Positions 9,159 to 15,101 of a DNA stretch of 51,001 bases are shown in pieces. Under the pieces are notes generated by a model. That model was not told the DNA's origin and did not search any database. It saw only the letters and a list, made by a program, of their open reading frames with translations. Position 1 is the stretch's first letter, and each line of letters opens with the position of its first letter. A program made the translations under genes and the position numbers. This DNA is from Thermoleophilaceae bacterium (lineage in GTDB: Bacteria > Actinomycetota > Thermoleophilia > Solirubrobacterales > Thermoleophilaceae), in assembly GCA_036378175.1 (NCBI GenBank), contig DASUWY010000056.1:1-51001 (forward strand). The letters run 5' to 3'.

Positions 9159-9181
9159 TTTGCCCACCAACACTGTGAAAA
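9159..9181. promoter_or_regulatory. Operator O1b, degenerate second copy before ferredoxin
   Basis: TTTGCCCA (9159-9166), spacer CCAACAC, perfect right arm TGTGAAAA (9174-9181). It starts exactly 42 bases (four helical turns) after O1. The right arm runs into the ferredoxin Shine-Dalgarno AAAAGGAG, so binding would also mask the ribosome-binding region. Confidence 0.55.
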
Positions 9182-9191
9182 GGAGCTGCCC

Positions 9192-9461
9192 ATGGCGTAC
9201 GTGATCGCGGAACCGTGCATCGGCGTGAAGGACCACTCATGCGTGGAGGTCTGTCCCGTCGATTGCATCCACCCGACCCAGGACGAGCCCGACTTCGACC
9301 AGCACGACCAGCTCTACATCGATCCGGCCGAGTGCATCGACTGCGACGCCTGTGTGGAGGCGTGCCCGGTGGACGCGATATTTGCCGAGGATCAGTTGCC
9401 CACCGAATGGGAGCGCTTCACCGAGATCAACGCCGCCTACTACCGGAACGGGGCCAGCTGA
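9192..9461 (+). CDS. fdxA: Seven-iron ferredoxin (3Fe-4S / 4Fe-4S)
   Basis: 89-residue soluble electron carrier. The first cluster motif is C-x7-C-x3-CP in CIGVKDHSCVEVCP, with an additional Cys in CPVDC. The second is the classical 4Fe-4S motif CIDCDACVEACP. The C-terminal tail EWERFTEINAAYYRNG is typical of actinobacterial FdxA. The ATG at 9192 is chosen because AAAAGGAG sits 8 bases upstream; the frame upstream of it reads through the operators and is not coding. Related ferredoxins in other actinobacteria are induced by hypoxia or NO (established for the mycobacterial DosR regulon). Here the two operators upstream suggest control by the local regulator. Confidence 0.93.
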   Translation: MAYVIAEPCIGVKDHSCVEVCPVDCIHPTQDEPDFDQHDQLYIDPAECIDCDACVEACPVDAIFAEDQLPTEWERFTEINAAYYRNGAS

Positions 9462-9471
9462 GCGGCACTGG

Positions 9472-9494
9472 TTTTCATAGTTCCACTGTGCAAA
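9472..9494. promoter_or_regulatory. Operator O2 between ferredoxin and the HTH regulator
   Basis: TTTTCATA (9472-9479), spacer GTTCCAC, TGTGCAAA (9487-9494) with one extra base in the right arm. It lies 11 bases upstream of the regulator's GTG start, the place expected for autoregulation. Confidence 0.65.
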
Positions 9495-9504
9495 ACTCAC
9501 CGTA

Positions 9505-10170
9505 GTGGACCTGCCATTTCCCGGCAGCGAGGACGAGGTGCTGGCGCAGCCCACACGGGCGCGGCTGTTCGCGCTGCTCACGGACCTCAAGCGGCCTGCA
9601 GGGACGGTGGAGCTGGCGGAGCAGCTCGGCCTGCATCCGAACGGTGTGCGTCTGCACCTCGAGCGGATGCGGGAGGCCGGGCTCGTGGAACGGTCGCGGC
9701 CCCGGCAGGCGGTGGGCCGCCCGCGCGACGCCTGGACCATTGCGGCCGGCGCGCGGCCCGGCGGCCGAGCGCCCAGCGCGTACGCCGATCTCGGCCGCTG
9801 GCTCGCGCGGGCGATCGCACCCGGCCCGCGCCGCCTGCGCGACATCGAGGCCACCGGCCGGGAGATCGGACGCGAGCTCGCGCCGGCCAGGGGAGGGTCA
9901 CTCCGCGAGACGCTCGAGACCACACTTGCGTCCCTCGGCTTCCAGCCGCACATGCAGCCCGCAGCCAACGGGGGCGTGACCTTCTGTCTCGGCAACTGCC
10001 CCTACAGGGACGCCGTGCGCGAGAACCAGGAGGTGGTGTGCACGCTCCACCGCGGTCTCACGCGCGGCCTTCTGGACGTGCTCGACCCGAGGGCGGAGCT
10101 CGCCGGCTTCGTGCCGCGCGATCCCGATGAGGCGGGCTGCCTCGTGGAGCTGAGCGGGGTGGGAGAGTAG
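9505..10170 (+). CDS. ArsR/SufR-like HTH regulator with C-terminal cysteine cluster
   Basis: 221-residue DNA-binding protein. The N-terminal winged helix (VELAEQLGLHPNGVRLHLER, about residues 35-54, then AGLVERSRPRQAVGRPRDAW) has the layout of SufR-type regulators. The C-terminal half carries Cys residues in VTFCLGNCPY, then C-x13-C (NCP..VVC) and a last Cys in EAGCLVEL. This pattern resembles Fe-S-binding regulators of the SufR group but with different spacing. An Fe-S cluster sensing NO or iron status is plausible (inference). It lies between two operator copies in a cluster of Fe-S and NO-related genes, so it is the best candidate for the protein that reads the repeated palindrome. Confidence 0.85.
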   Translation: MDLPFPGSEDEVLAQPTRARLFALLTDLKRPAGTVELAEQLGLHPNGVRLHLERMREAGLVERSRPRQAVGRPRDAWTIAAGARPGGRAPSAYADLGRWLARAIAPGPRRLRDIEATGREIGRELAPARGGSLRETLETTLASLGFQPHMQPAANGGVTFCLGNCPYRDAVRENQEVVCTLHRGLTRGLLDVLDPRAELAGFVPRDPDEAGCLVELSGVGE

Positions 10171-10179
10171 GCGGACCGC

Positions 10180-10635
10180 CTACGGGGTGCGGCCGATCCG
10201 CACCCGCCAGACCTCCGGCCCCTGCTCCAGGTACTCCCAGCTGAACTCGCCCTCGTGCTCCGCAGCGAACTGGTAGTAGAGCGGCTTGGGGTCGTGGTCG
10301 TTGACGAGGGTGAACGCCTCTCCGGCACCCAGCTCCTCGTATGTCTCGAAGATCAACTCGTGGCGCCGAGCGGGCACTTCGGCGCGGACGTCGAGCTCGA
10401 GGTCGGAAACTGACATGCGGTTCTCCTTTTCGGTCGGGCTGAGCTTCGCTATGCCGTGCATCAGCGAGTTCACGCGCTCCGCCTCGCGCGGGTGGGAGTG
10501 GCGAAGTGCCGACCATGCCTGGCCGGCAAGGCGGTTCGCCGTCTCGGGATAGCCGGCCCGCCCGAGCGCGACGAGCGCATCGGCCAGCAGGCGGCTGAGG
10601 GCGGCGACTGTGTCCTGGTCCTTTGCTGATGGCAT
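10180..10635 (-). CDS. DUF2249 protein with N-terminal helical extension
   Basis: 151 residues. The C-terminal half (from about residue 77) is a DUF2249 domain: LIFETYEELGAGEAFTLVND, HDPKPLYYQF, then FSWEYLEQGPEVWRVRIGR. DUF2249 proteins often sit beside RIC/hemerythrin and denitrification genes. The N-terminal 73 residues form a predicted helical segment of unknown family. An internal ATG at 10416 is preceded by an excellent AAAAGGAG, 6 bases away, so a 78-residue DUF2249-only form may also be made. The outer ATG at 10635 overlaps operator O3, with GGAG at a good distance. It is divergent from the MIP18-like gene. Confidence 0.82.
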   Translation of the reverse strand: MPSAKDQDTVAALSRLLADALVALGRAGYPETANRLAGQAWSALRHSHPREAERVNSLMHGIAKLSPTEKENRMSVSDLELDVRAEVPARRHELIFETYEELGAGEAFTLVNDHDPKPLYYQFAAEHEGEFSWEYLEQGPEVWRVRIGRTP

Positions 10636-10657
10636 TTTCACACTCCGGATGTAAAAA
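10635..10657. promoter_or_regulatory. Operator O3 between DUF2249 and MIP18-like genes
   Basis: TTTTCACA (10635-10642), spacer CTCCGGA, TGTAAAAA (10650-10657), same 8-7-8 geometry as the other copies. It fills the 30-base divergent intergenic region. Its left arm overlaps the first base of the minus-strand start codon, implying leader-less or very short transcripts. Confidence 0.72.
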
Positions 10658-10665
10658 TAACACCG

Positions 10666-10995
10666 ATGGACCTCACGCAGCTGCTCACCGCACCGCTCAC
10701 GCCCGAGCTGGTGAATGAGCTGCTGCTCGAGGTGATCGATCCCGAGCTCGGGGTGAACATCGTGGACCTCGGTCTGGTCTACGACGTGCGGATCGATGGC
10801 GGCGACGTTGAGGTGGTGATGACCTTGACCACCCCCGGCTGCCCGCTCGGCGGCTTCATCGAGGACGAGATCGCCGACTGCCTCGCGCACGCGCCGCAGA
10901 TCGGGCGCGTGAGGGTGACGCTCGTTTGGGAGCCGCCGTGGGATCCCGAGCAGATGACCGACGCCGCGCGCGAGCAACTCGGATGGGTGTCGTGA
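10666..10995 (+). CDS. MIP18/SufT-like metal-sulfur cluster assembly protein (DUF59)
   Basis: 109-residue small cytoplasmic protein of the MIP18 family. It shows the signature VIDPELGVNIVDLGLVYDVRI, the conserved Cys in TTPGCPLGGFIEDEI, and the C-terminal WEPPWDPEQMTDAAREQLG. Members assist Fe-S cluster assembly or delivery (SufT) or phenylacetate metabolism (PaaD). No phenylacetate genes are present, and the neighbours are Fe-S or NO related, so a cluster maintenance role is favoured. The ATG at 10666 is 8 bases from the end of operator O3. Its TGA overlaps the GTG of the next gene (GTGA), indicating coupling. Confidence 0.9.
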   Translation: MDLTQLLTAPLTPELVNELLLEVIDPELGVNIVDLGLVYDVRIDGGDVEVVMTLTTPGCPLGGFIEDEIADCLAHAPQIGRVRVTLVWEPPWDPEQMTDAAREQLGWVS

Positions 10996-12122
10996 GGCGC
11001 GCGCCGCTCGTGGCCCTGGGCGTGACGGCGCTGTTCGCCGGCCTGTGGGGCGGGCTGCTGCGTCTCGGGCTGTCGGTGCCGGGGCAGACGAGCGACCTCG
11101 CGGAGCTGCACGGACCGCTGATGACGCTCGGCTTCCTCGGCACTCTGATCAGCCTCGAGCGTGCCGTGGCGCTGGGCCGCGGGTGGGGGTTCGCGGCGCC
11201 GCTGGCGAGCGGGACGGGCTCGCTGGCGGCCGCCGCGGGCGCGCCCGGAGGTTTCGGCCCGGCGCTGCTCGCCTTCGCCGCCGCCGTGCTGCTGCTCGAG
11301 CACTTCGTCATCGATCGCCTGCAGCGGACGGCGCACAACGCGGTGATGGCGCTCGGTGCTCTCGCCTGGCTCGCGGCCGCCGTGCTGTGGCTGGCGGGAG
11401 AAGACACGGCGCGCTTCGTGCCGCTCCTCGCCGGCTTCCTCGTGCTCACGATTGTGGGCGAGCGCCTCGAGCTCTCGCGCCTGCGCGGCCTCGGCGGCGC
11501 CAGGCGCACCGCACTGCTCGCCGCCATTGCCCTGCTCGCCGGCGGTCTGGCGCTGTCGATCCCCGCAGAGGGCGCGGGCATGCGGTTGGCCGGCGCGGGC
11601 CTCCTCGCACAGGCCGTCTGGCTTGCTCGCTACGACATCGCCCGTCGCACCGTGCATGGCAGCGGGGTGACGCGCTACATGGCGGTCGCGCTTCTCGCCG
11701 GTTATGCCTGGCTCGCGGCGGCGGGAGTCCTGTGGCTGATTCATGGACTCTCGCCCGACGGCTACGCCTACGACGCCCAGCTTCACGCCCTCTTCCTCGG
11801 CTTCGTGATGTCGATGGTGTTCGCCCACGCGCCGGTGATCGTTCCCGCGGTGCTGCGGGTGCGCCTGCCGTTCCGGCCGCGCTTCTACGTCCACCTGGCG
11901 CTGCTTCACGCCTCGCTCGCGCTGCGAGTGATCGGCGGGGACTGGGCCGGCGACCTGCGTCTGTGGCAGTGGGGCGGCGTGGCCGGCGAGCTGGCCATCC
12001 TGCTGTTCCTCGCCGTGACGGCCGCCGCCGTGGCGGAGGCCCGCCGGGGGCGGGAGGCTGCGGAGGGTCAGGCGGTGAGGCGCTCGCGCACGCGGGGGAA
12101 GAGCACGTTGTTCTCCTCGTGA
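10992..12122 (+). CDS. NnrS-like polytopic membrane protein
   Basis: About 376 residues with roughly 12 hydrophobic helices. The motif ELHGPLMTLGFLGTLISLER near the N-terminus and LHALFLGFVMSMVFAHAPVI near the C-terminal third place conserved His residues inside helices, as in the NnrS family of haem/copper membrane proteins linked to NO tolerance. Similarity is by pattern only, so it is called NnrS-like. The start is taken at the GTG overlapping the previous stop; an ATG at 10983 is an alternative. Its 3' end runs 55 bases into the convergent RIC gene. Confidence 0.75.
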   Translation: MRRAPLVALGVTALFAGLWGGLLRLGLSVPGQTSDLAELHGPLMTLGFLGTLISLERAVALGRGWGFAAPLASGTGSLAAAAGAPGGFGPALLAFAAAVLLLEHFVIDRLQRTAHNAVMALGALAWLAAAVLWLAGEDTARFVPLLAGFLVLTIVGERLELSRLRGLGGARRTALLAAIALLAGGLALSIPAEGAGMRLAGAGLLAQAVWLARYDIARRTVHGSGVTRYMAVALLAGYAWLAAAGVLWLIHGLSPDGYAYDAQLHALFLGFVMSMVFAHAPVIVPAVLRVRLPFRPRFYVHLALLHASLALRVIGGDWAGDLRLWQWGGVAGELAILLFLAVTAAAVAEARRGREAAEGQAVRRSRTRGKSTLFSS

Positions 12123-12766
12123 ACGTGCTGGTGAAGCTCGAGCTCGAACCGCTCGAGCGCCTCGAGCAGCTTCCGGTGAGTCCCGCAGAATGCGTGCTCG
12201 GCCTCGTAGCCGCCTGACAGCTCCCGCATCGCCGTGAGCGCCTCGCCCGCGAACTCGTGGGAGTCCTCGCACATCGCCAGGACGGACTGGTCGAGCCCGG
12301 CCGCGGAGTCGGCGGAGTCGACCGCGCGGCACGCGGGGAACACCATCTTCTCCTCGAGCGCGAAGTGCTCTTCGAGCTCCTCCCGCAGCCCTGTGAAGAC
12401 GCGCCTCAGGTCGGCGAGCTCCGGATGCCCGCCTCCGTGCACGCGAACCACGCGCTCGAGCAGCTCGGCGATCTGAGACAGCGCCCGCCGCGCCGGCTCG
12501 TGGTGCGCCTGGACGATGTGGTCGCACAGCTCCGTGATCGAGGCGCGGCGCACGTCGTGCACGGTGGGACGCGGCTCGGGGCGCTCGCCCAGCGTCTCGA
12601 CCATCGCGATCAGGGTGGCCTCGTCGAGGCCGCGCTCAGCGCACGCGTCGGCGAGCGTGCGGCGCCCGCCGCAGCAGTAGTCGAGCCTCAGCCGCTCCAG
12701 GAGGTCGGCGGACGCGGGACGCTGAAGCACAAGCTCAGCGAGGGTCATGCCAGGGGCGAGCGGCAT
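12068..12766 (-). CDS. ric: RIC/ScdA-type di-iron protein for Fe-S cluster repair
   Basis: 232-residue cytoplasmic protein. The N-terminal ScdA_N domain (residues 1-60) has the hallmark LRLDYCCGGRRTLADAC. It is followed by a hemerythrin-like four-helix bundle with His/Glu ligands in CDHIVQAHHEPA, HGGGHPELADL, EEHFALEEKMVFP, CEDSHEFAG and HQHVHEENNVLFP. Family members (YtfE, ScdA, DnrN) repair iron-sulfur clusters damaged by NO or oxidants. The ATG at 12766 is chosen because AAAGGACC lies just upstream; the longer frame has no coding character. Operator O4 sits 28 bases upstream of the start, tying it to the same regulon. Confidence 0.93.
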   Translation of the reverse strand: MPLAPGMTLAELVLQRPASADLLERLRLDYCCGGRRTLADACAERGLDEATLIAMVETLGERPEPRPTVHDVRRASITELCDHIVQAHHEPARRALSQIAELLERVVRVHGGGHPELADLRRVFTGLREELEEHFALEEKMVFPACRAVDSADSAAGLDQSVLAMCEDSHEFAGEALTAMRELSGGYEAEHAFCGTHRKLLEALERFELELHQHVHEENNVLFPRVRERLTA

Positions 12767-12794
12767 CTGAGGTCCTTTCACGAGGTTGATCGTC

Positions 12795-12817
12795 TTTTCA
12801 CATTCTAACTGTGAAAA
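12795..12817. promoter_or_regulatory. Operator O4 upstream of RIC
   Basis: TTTTCACA (12795-12802), spacer TTCTAAC, TGTGAAAA (12810-12817). This is the best copy of the palindrome, with arms extended by one more pair (C/G). It lies upstream of the minus-strand RIC gene and directly after the stop of the next minus-strand gene. Confidence 0.78.
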
Positions 12818-12819
12818 GG

Positions 12820-13074
12820 TCAGCTCGCGTGGGCGTGCTGATGCTCGTGAGCGCTCGCCGACGTGGCCTGATAGAGGCCGTGCGACCAGACCTGAAGGTC
12901 GAGCATCGCGCTCACATAGGCGCGGTTCGAGGCGATGTCGCCGTCGGCCCGCGCCTTGAGCTCCATCACATGACGGAAGCGCTCGCGCACCTCCTCCTCC
13001 ACTCGATCCGTGAGCAGAGCCACCAGCTCGTCGCGCGAGCCGCTCTCGAGCGCGCGCTCGGCCACTGGTCTCAC
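12820..13074 (-). CDS. DUF6448-like protein, apparently 5'-truncated
   Basis: 84 residues from a GTG at 13074, ending in a His-rich tail HEHQHAHAS. The whole ORF matches my recollection of the C-terminal half of DUF6448 proteins (ALESGS..., EEEVRERFRHVMELK, LDLQVWSHGLY). The frame upstream of the GTG, back to a TGA at 13114-13116, still reads like the family (YSGLKSAGL, GPVRPVAERALE). This suggests the N-terminal half has been lost and translation, if any, restarts inside. A decayed gene is as likely as a short functional one. Start uncertain; no good Shine-Dalgarno. Confidence 0.55.
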   Translation of the reverse strand: MRPVAERALESGSRDELVALLTDRVEEEVRERFRHVMELKARADGDIASNRAYVSAMLDLQVWSHGLYQATSASAHEHQHAHAS

Positions 13075-13267
13075 GGGCCCGTGACCGAGTCCTGCCGACT
13101 TGAGACCGCTGTATCAGTGCGGAGGCAGGTCGCCACCCCTTCGTCGAAGTTTGCCGCTCCACGCTGAACCCGGACCGGGCCGTCCGTCATCGGCAGATCC
13201 CCACATTGCTCCCCGGGATTTGTCCGCGACCGCGTAAGAGAGCGAGAGCGTGGGGCGCTAACCACAC

Positions 13268-13486
13268 ATGAGCCACGACCCCGCACCAAGCTCCTCCACC
13301 GCGCTGGTGCAGTGGCGTCGCGAGCGGCTGCTCGAGGCAGGCGTCGCACCGGAGGTGGCGGCGAACCTGGCCTGGGACTGCGGGGTGGACCTGCACGCCC
13401 TCTTCGAGCTGATCGATCGCGGCTGCCCGCCGCACCTGGCCGTGCGCATCCTCGCGCCGCTCGACGATCGCCGCCGGCCCTGCTGA
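13268..13486 (+). CDS. Small hypothetical protein (LLEAG/DLHALFEL type)
   Basis: 72-residue soluble protein with an amphipathic helical pattern: WRRERLLEAGVAPEVAANLA, then DLHALFELIDRGCPPHLAVRIL. Short proteins with this WRRERLL...DLHAL..L.DRGCPP arrangement occur widely in actinobacteria without known function. The ATG at 13268 follows a G-rich leader (gtggggcgctaacc). The gene stands alone between the DUF6448 remnant and a convergent small gene. Coding is supported by codon pattern and a coherent helical sequence; the role is unknown. Confidence 0.62.
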   Translation: MSHDPAPSSSTALVQWRRERLLEAGVAPEVAANLAWDCGVDLHALFELIDRGCPPHLAVRILAPLDDRRRPC

Positions 13487-13506
13487 GCGGACCGCCGCCG
13501 GCCACG

Positions 13507-13830
13507 TCACACCACCGGCTGGAGCTCCGCATGGACTGGAGCGGTCTCCCTCGACCGCTCGTCGATGCAGACCGTGGGCCGCATGCCCAGCCTGCGAAGG
13601 TCGCGCACCAGCTGGCCGAGCAGGCTGTTCCAGTCCCGGCTCCCGTCAGAGCCGAGCAGCACGTGGATGAGCCAGACCGGGTCTCGCTGGCGCGGGCGCA
13701 GCTCGCGCACCGTTACGTCGTCCACCTGGGGCGCGAGACGGAGCACTTGAGCCCGGCGCTCGAGCCACGCGACCGCGGCAGCCGGCCCCATCGAGCGGGG
13801 CGGGATACAGGTGATGAATGCGGCTCCCAT
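13507..13830 (-). CDS. Hypothetical small alpha/beta protein
   Basis: Up to 107 residues; a second Met at residue 14 (MGPAAAVAWLERR) is an equally good start. The sequence alternates helices and strands: DDVTVRELRPRQRDPVWLIH, DWNSLLGQLVRDLRRLGMRP. No family is recognised. It is the last of a run of minus-strand genes below the two-component system, 7 bases after the 85-residue membrane gene, so probably co-transcribed with it and within reach of the GGGGAAGACCCC-type site. Confidence 0.6.
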   Translation of the reverse strand: MGAAFITCIPPRSMGPAAAVAWLERRAQVLRLAPQVDDVTVRELRPRQRDPVWLIHVLLGSDGSRDWNSLLGQLVRDLRRLGMRPTVCIDERSRETAPVHAELQPVV

Positions 13831-13837
13831 GGCAGGC

Positions 13838-14095
13838 TCACCACCCGTCGCGGTCGGTGAGCATCAGGGCGAGCACGCCCATCAGGGCGGCCACCGCGAG
13901 CATCAGCGCGATGAACGCGACGCCCACCATCCACGAGTGCCCGGTGACTGCGAGCAGGGTGATGGCAAGCACGACGAGGCTGGTGACCCCACACGTCACG
14001 TAGAGCAACGCCGGGCCGCCCCTGTGCTCGCGGCGCCGCAGCCAGCTCGTCCATCCTTGCCATGCACCCGCTGACGATGTGTCTCTTGCTCGCAT
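13838..14095 (-). CDS. Small two-helix membrane protein
   Basis: 85 residues from the ATG at 14095 (an upstream ATG at 14131 exists but would begin at the edge of a palindromic site). Two TM helices: LLYVTCGVTSLVVLAITLLA and VGVAFIALMLAVAALMGVLAL. An Arg-rich linker precedes them. Function unknown. Small membrane proteins beside universal stress proteins are common in hypoxia regulons of other actinobacteria; the site at 14131 supports a similar link here. Confidence 0.65.
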   Translation of the reverse strand: MRARDTSSAGAWQGWTSWLRRREHRGGPALLYVTCGVTSLVVLAITLLAVTGHSWMVGVAFIALMLAVAALMGVLALMLTDRDGW

Positions 14096-14130
14096 GATTC
14101 GAGTGTGCTCGCCGGCGGGCCGCGCGACCA

Positions 14131-14146
14131 TGGGGAGAAGACCCCA
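14131..14146. promoter_or_regulatory. GGGG/CCCC palindromic site A
   Basis: GGGG-AGAAGA-CCCC core (14132-14145) flanked by T and A, 36 bases upstream of the minus-strand membrane gene. It shares GAAGACCCCA with sites B and C. Probable binding site of the nearby NarL-type regulator (inference). Confidence 0.5.
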
Positions 14147-14168
14147 AAAACGGGTTGCGGGCAGGCCA

Positions 14169-14327
14169 TCATGCGTTCGCGAGGATCACGACGAGCACGG
14201 CCACCAGCGTGACGGCCGTGAGCGCCAGGATCGAGATCGCAGCGAGGCTCCGCCTCCTGCGCCCGACACTCACAAAGATCGGCGGCCGCTCGCGCGCCGT
14301 GTTGCGCTGCTCGCTTCTGGTCGACAT
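14169..14327 (-). CDS. Single-helix membrane peptide
   Basis: 52 residues. A polar basic N-terminus (STRSEQRNTARERPP) leads to one TM helix, LAAISILALTAVTLVAVLVV, at the C-terminus. The ATG at 14327 is chosen over the longer frame because AAGGAGG lies 6 bases upstream. Type II orientation (N-in) is expected from the Arg cluster. No family recognised. It is located between the response regulator and another small membrane gene. Confidence 0.65.
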   Translation of the reverse strand: MSTRSEQRNTARERPPIFVSVGRRRRSLAAISILALTAVTLVAVLVVILANA

Positions 14328-14414
14328 GGGAGCCTCCTCCTTCGTTAGCCGTACACCTGAAGGGTCGAGCAGATCGCGCGCGGTGCCCATCGGTTCGCGC
14401 GTCCATTGAGCGGC

Positions 14415-14430
14415 GGGGAAGACCCCATTG
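14415..14430. promoter_or_regulatory. GGGGAAGACCCCATTG site B
   Basis: Sixteen bases identical to site C at 16692. It lies between the 3' end of the response regulator gene and the 52-residue membrane gene, 88 bases upstream of the latter's start on the minus strand. Confidence 0.55.
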
Positions 14431-14452
14431 CGCGAGTCCGGCGCGTGCAGGT

Positions 14453-15100
14453 CTAGGCCTGGATCAGCCCACGGCGTATGGCGTACCGGGTGAGCTCCAC
14501 GCGGTCGCGCAGGCCGAGCTTGTCGAGGATGTTCTGGCGGTGGCGCTCCACCGTCTTCACGCTGATCACCAGCTCCTCGGCGATCTCCTTGCTGGTGTGC
14601 GCCTCGGCGATCAGCTTGAGCACCTCGAGCTCGCGCGGCGTGAGGATGTCCGGCTCGTCCGCGCCGCGCTCCACGTAGTCGCGGACCAGGGTGTTGATCG
14701 CGGAGGGATAGAGGAACGACTCGCCGCGCATCGTGGCGCGCGCGGCGTCAACGATGTCCTCGTCGGCGCCGGACTTGAGCACGTAACCGGACGCGCCGGC
14801 CCTCAGCGCCTGGAAGAGGTACTGCTCGCTGTCGTACATCGACAGCATGAGGACGCGGATGTCCGGGTTGCGCTTGGACAGCTCGGTGGCCGCCTGGATG
14901 CCGGTCATCCGCGGCATCGACACGTCGAGGATCGCCAGGTCGACGTCCTCGGCGAGCGCCTTCTCCACCGCCTCGGCGCCGTCCGACGCCTCGGCCACCA
15001 CGCGCAGGTCGGGTTGGGCGTCCAGCACGCGCCGGAGGCCGGAACGGACGAGCGAGTGGTCGTCTGCGATGAGGATGCGGGTGACAAGCGGGGTGGGCAC
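14453..15100 (-). CDS. NarL/DevR-type response regulator
   Basis: 215 residues: a receiver domain (acidic pair D13-D14, phospho-acceptor D59 in AILDVSMP, Lys in YVLKSG) plus a LuxR-type HTH (LTPRELEVLKLIAEAHTSKE, then VKTVERHRQNILDKLGL). It is activated by the kinase encoded one base upstream (the TGA of the kinase and this GTG are separated by a single C). The neighbourhood of universal stress proteins and nitrate reductase indicates control of hypoxic or nitrate-dependent genes, as with NarL and DosR (family knowledge). The repeated GGGGAAGACCCC sites are its most likely targets (inference). Confidence 0.93.
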   Translation of the reverse strand: MPTPLVTRILIADDHSLVRSGLRRVLDAQPDLRVVAEASDGAEAVEKALAEDVDLAILDVSMPRMTGIQAATELSKRNPDIRVLMLSMYDSEQYLFQALRAGASGYVLKSGADEDIVDAARATMRGESFLYPSAINTLVRDYVERGADEPDILTPRELEVLKLIAEAHTSKEIAEELVISVKTVERHRQNILDKLGLRDRVELTRYAIRRGLIQA

Positions 15101-15101
15101 G

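Noticed and set aside
10779-12527. 582-codon minus-strand open frame opposite the NnrS-like and RIC region
   Set aside because: Antisense frame of GC-rich DNA, low-complexity Arg/Ala/Glu composition and no domain.
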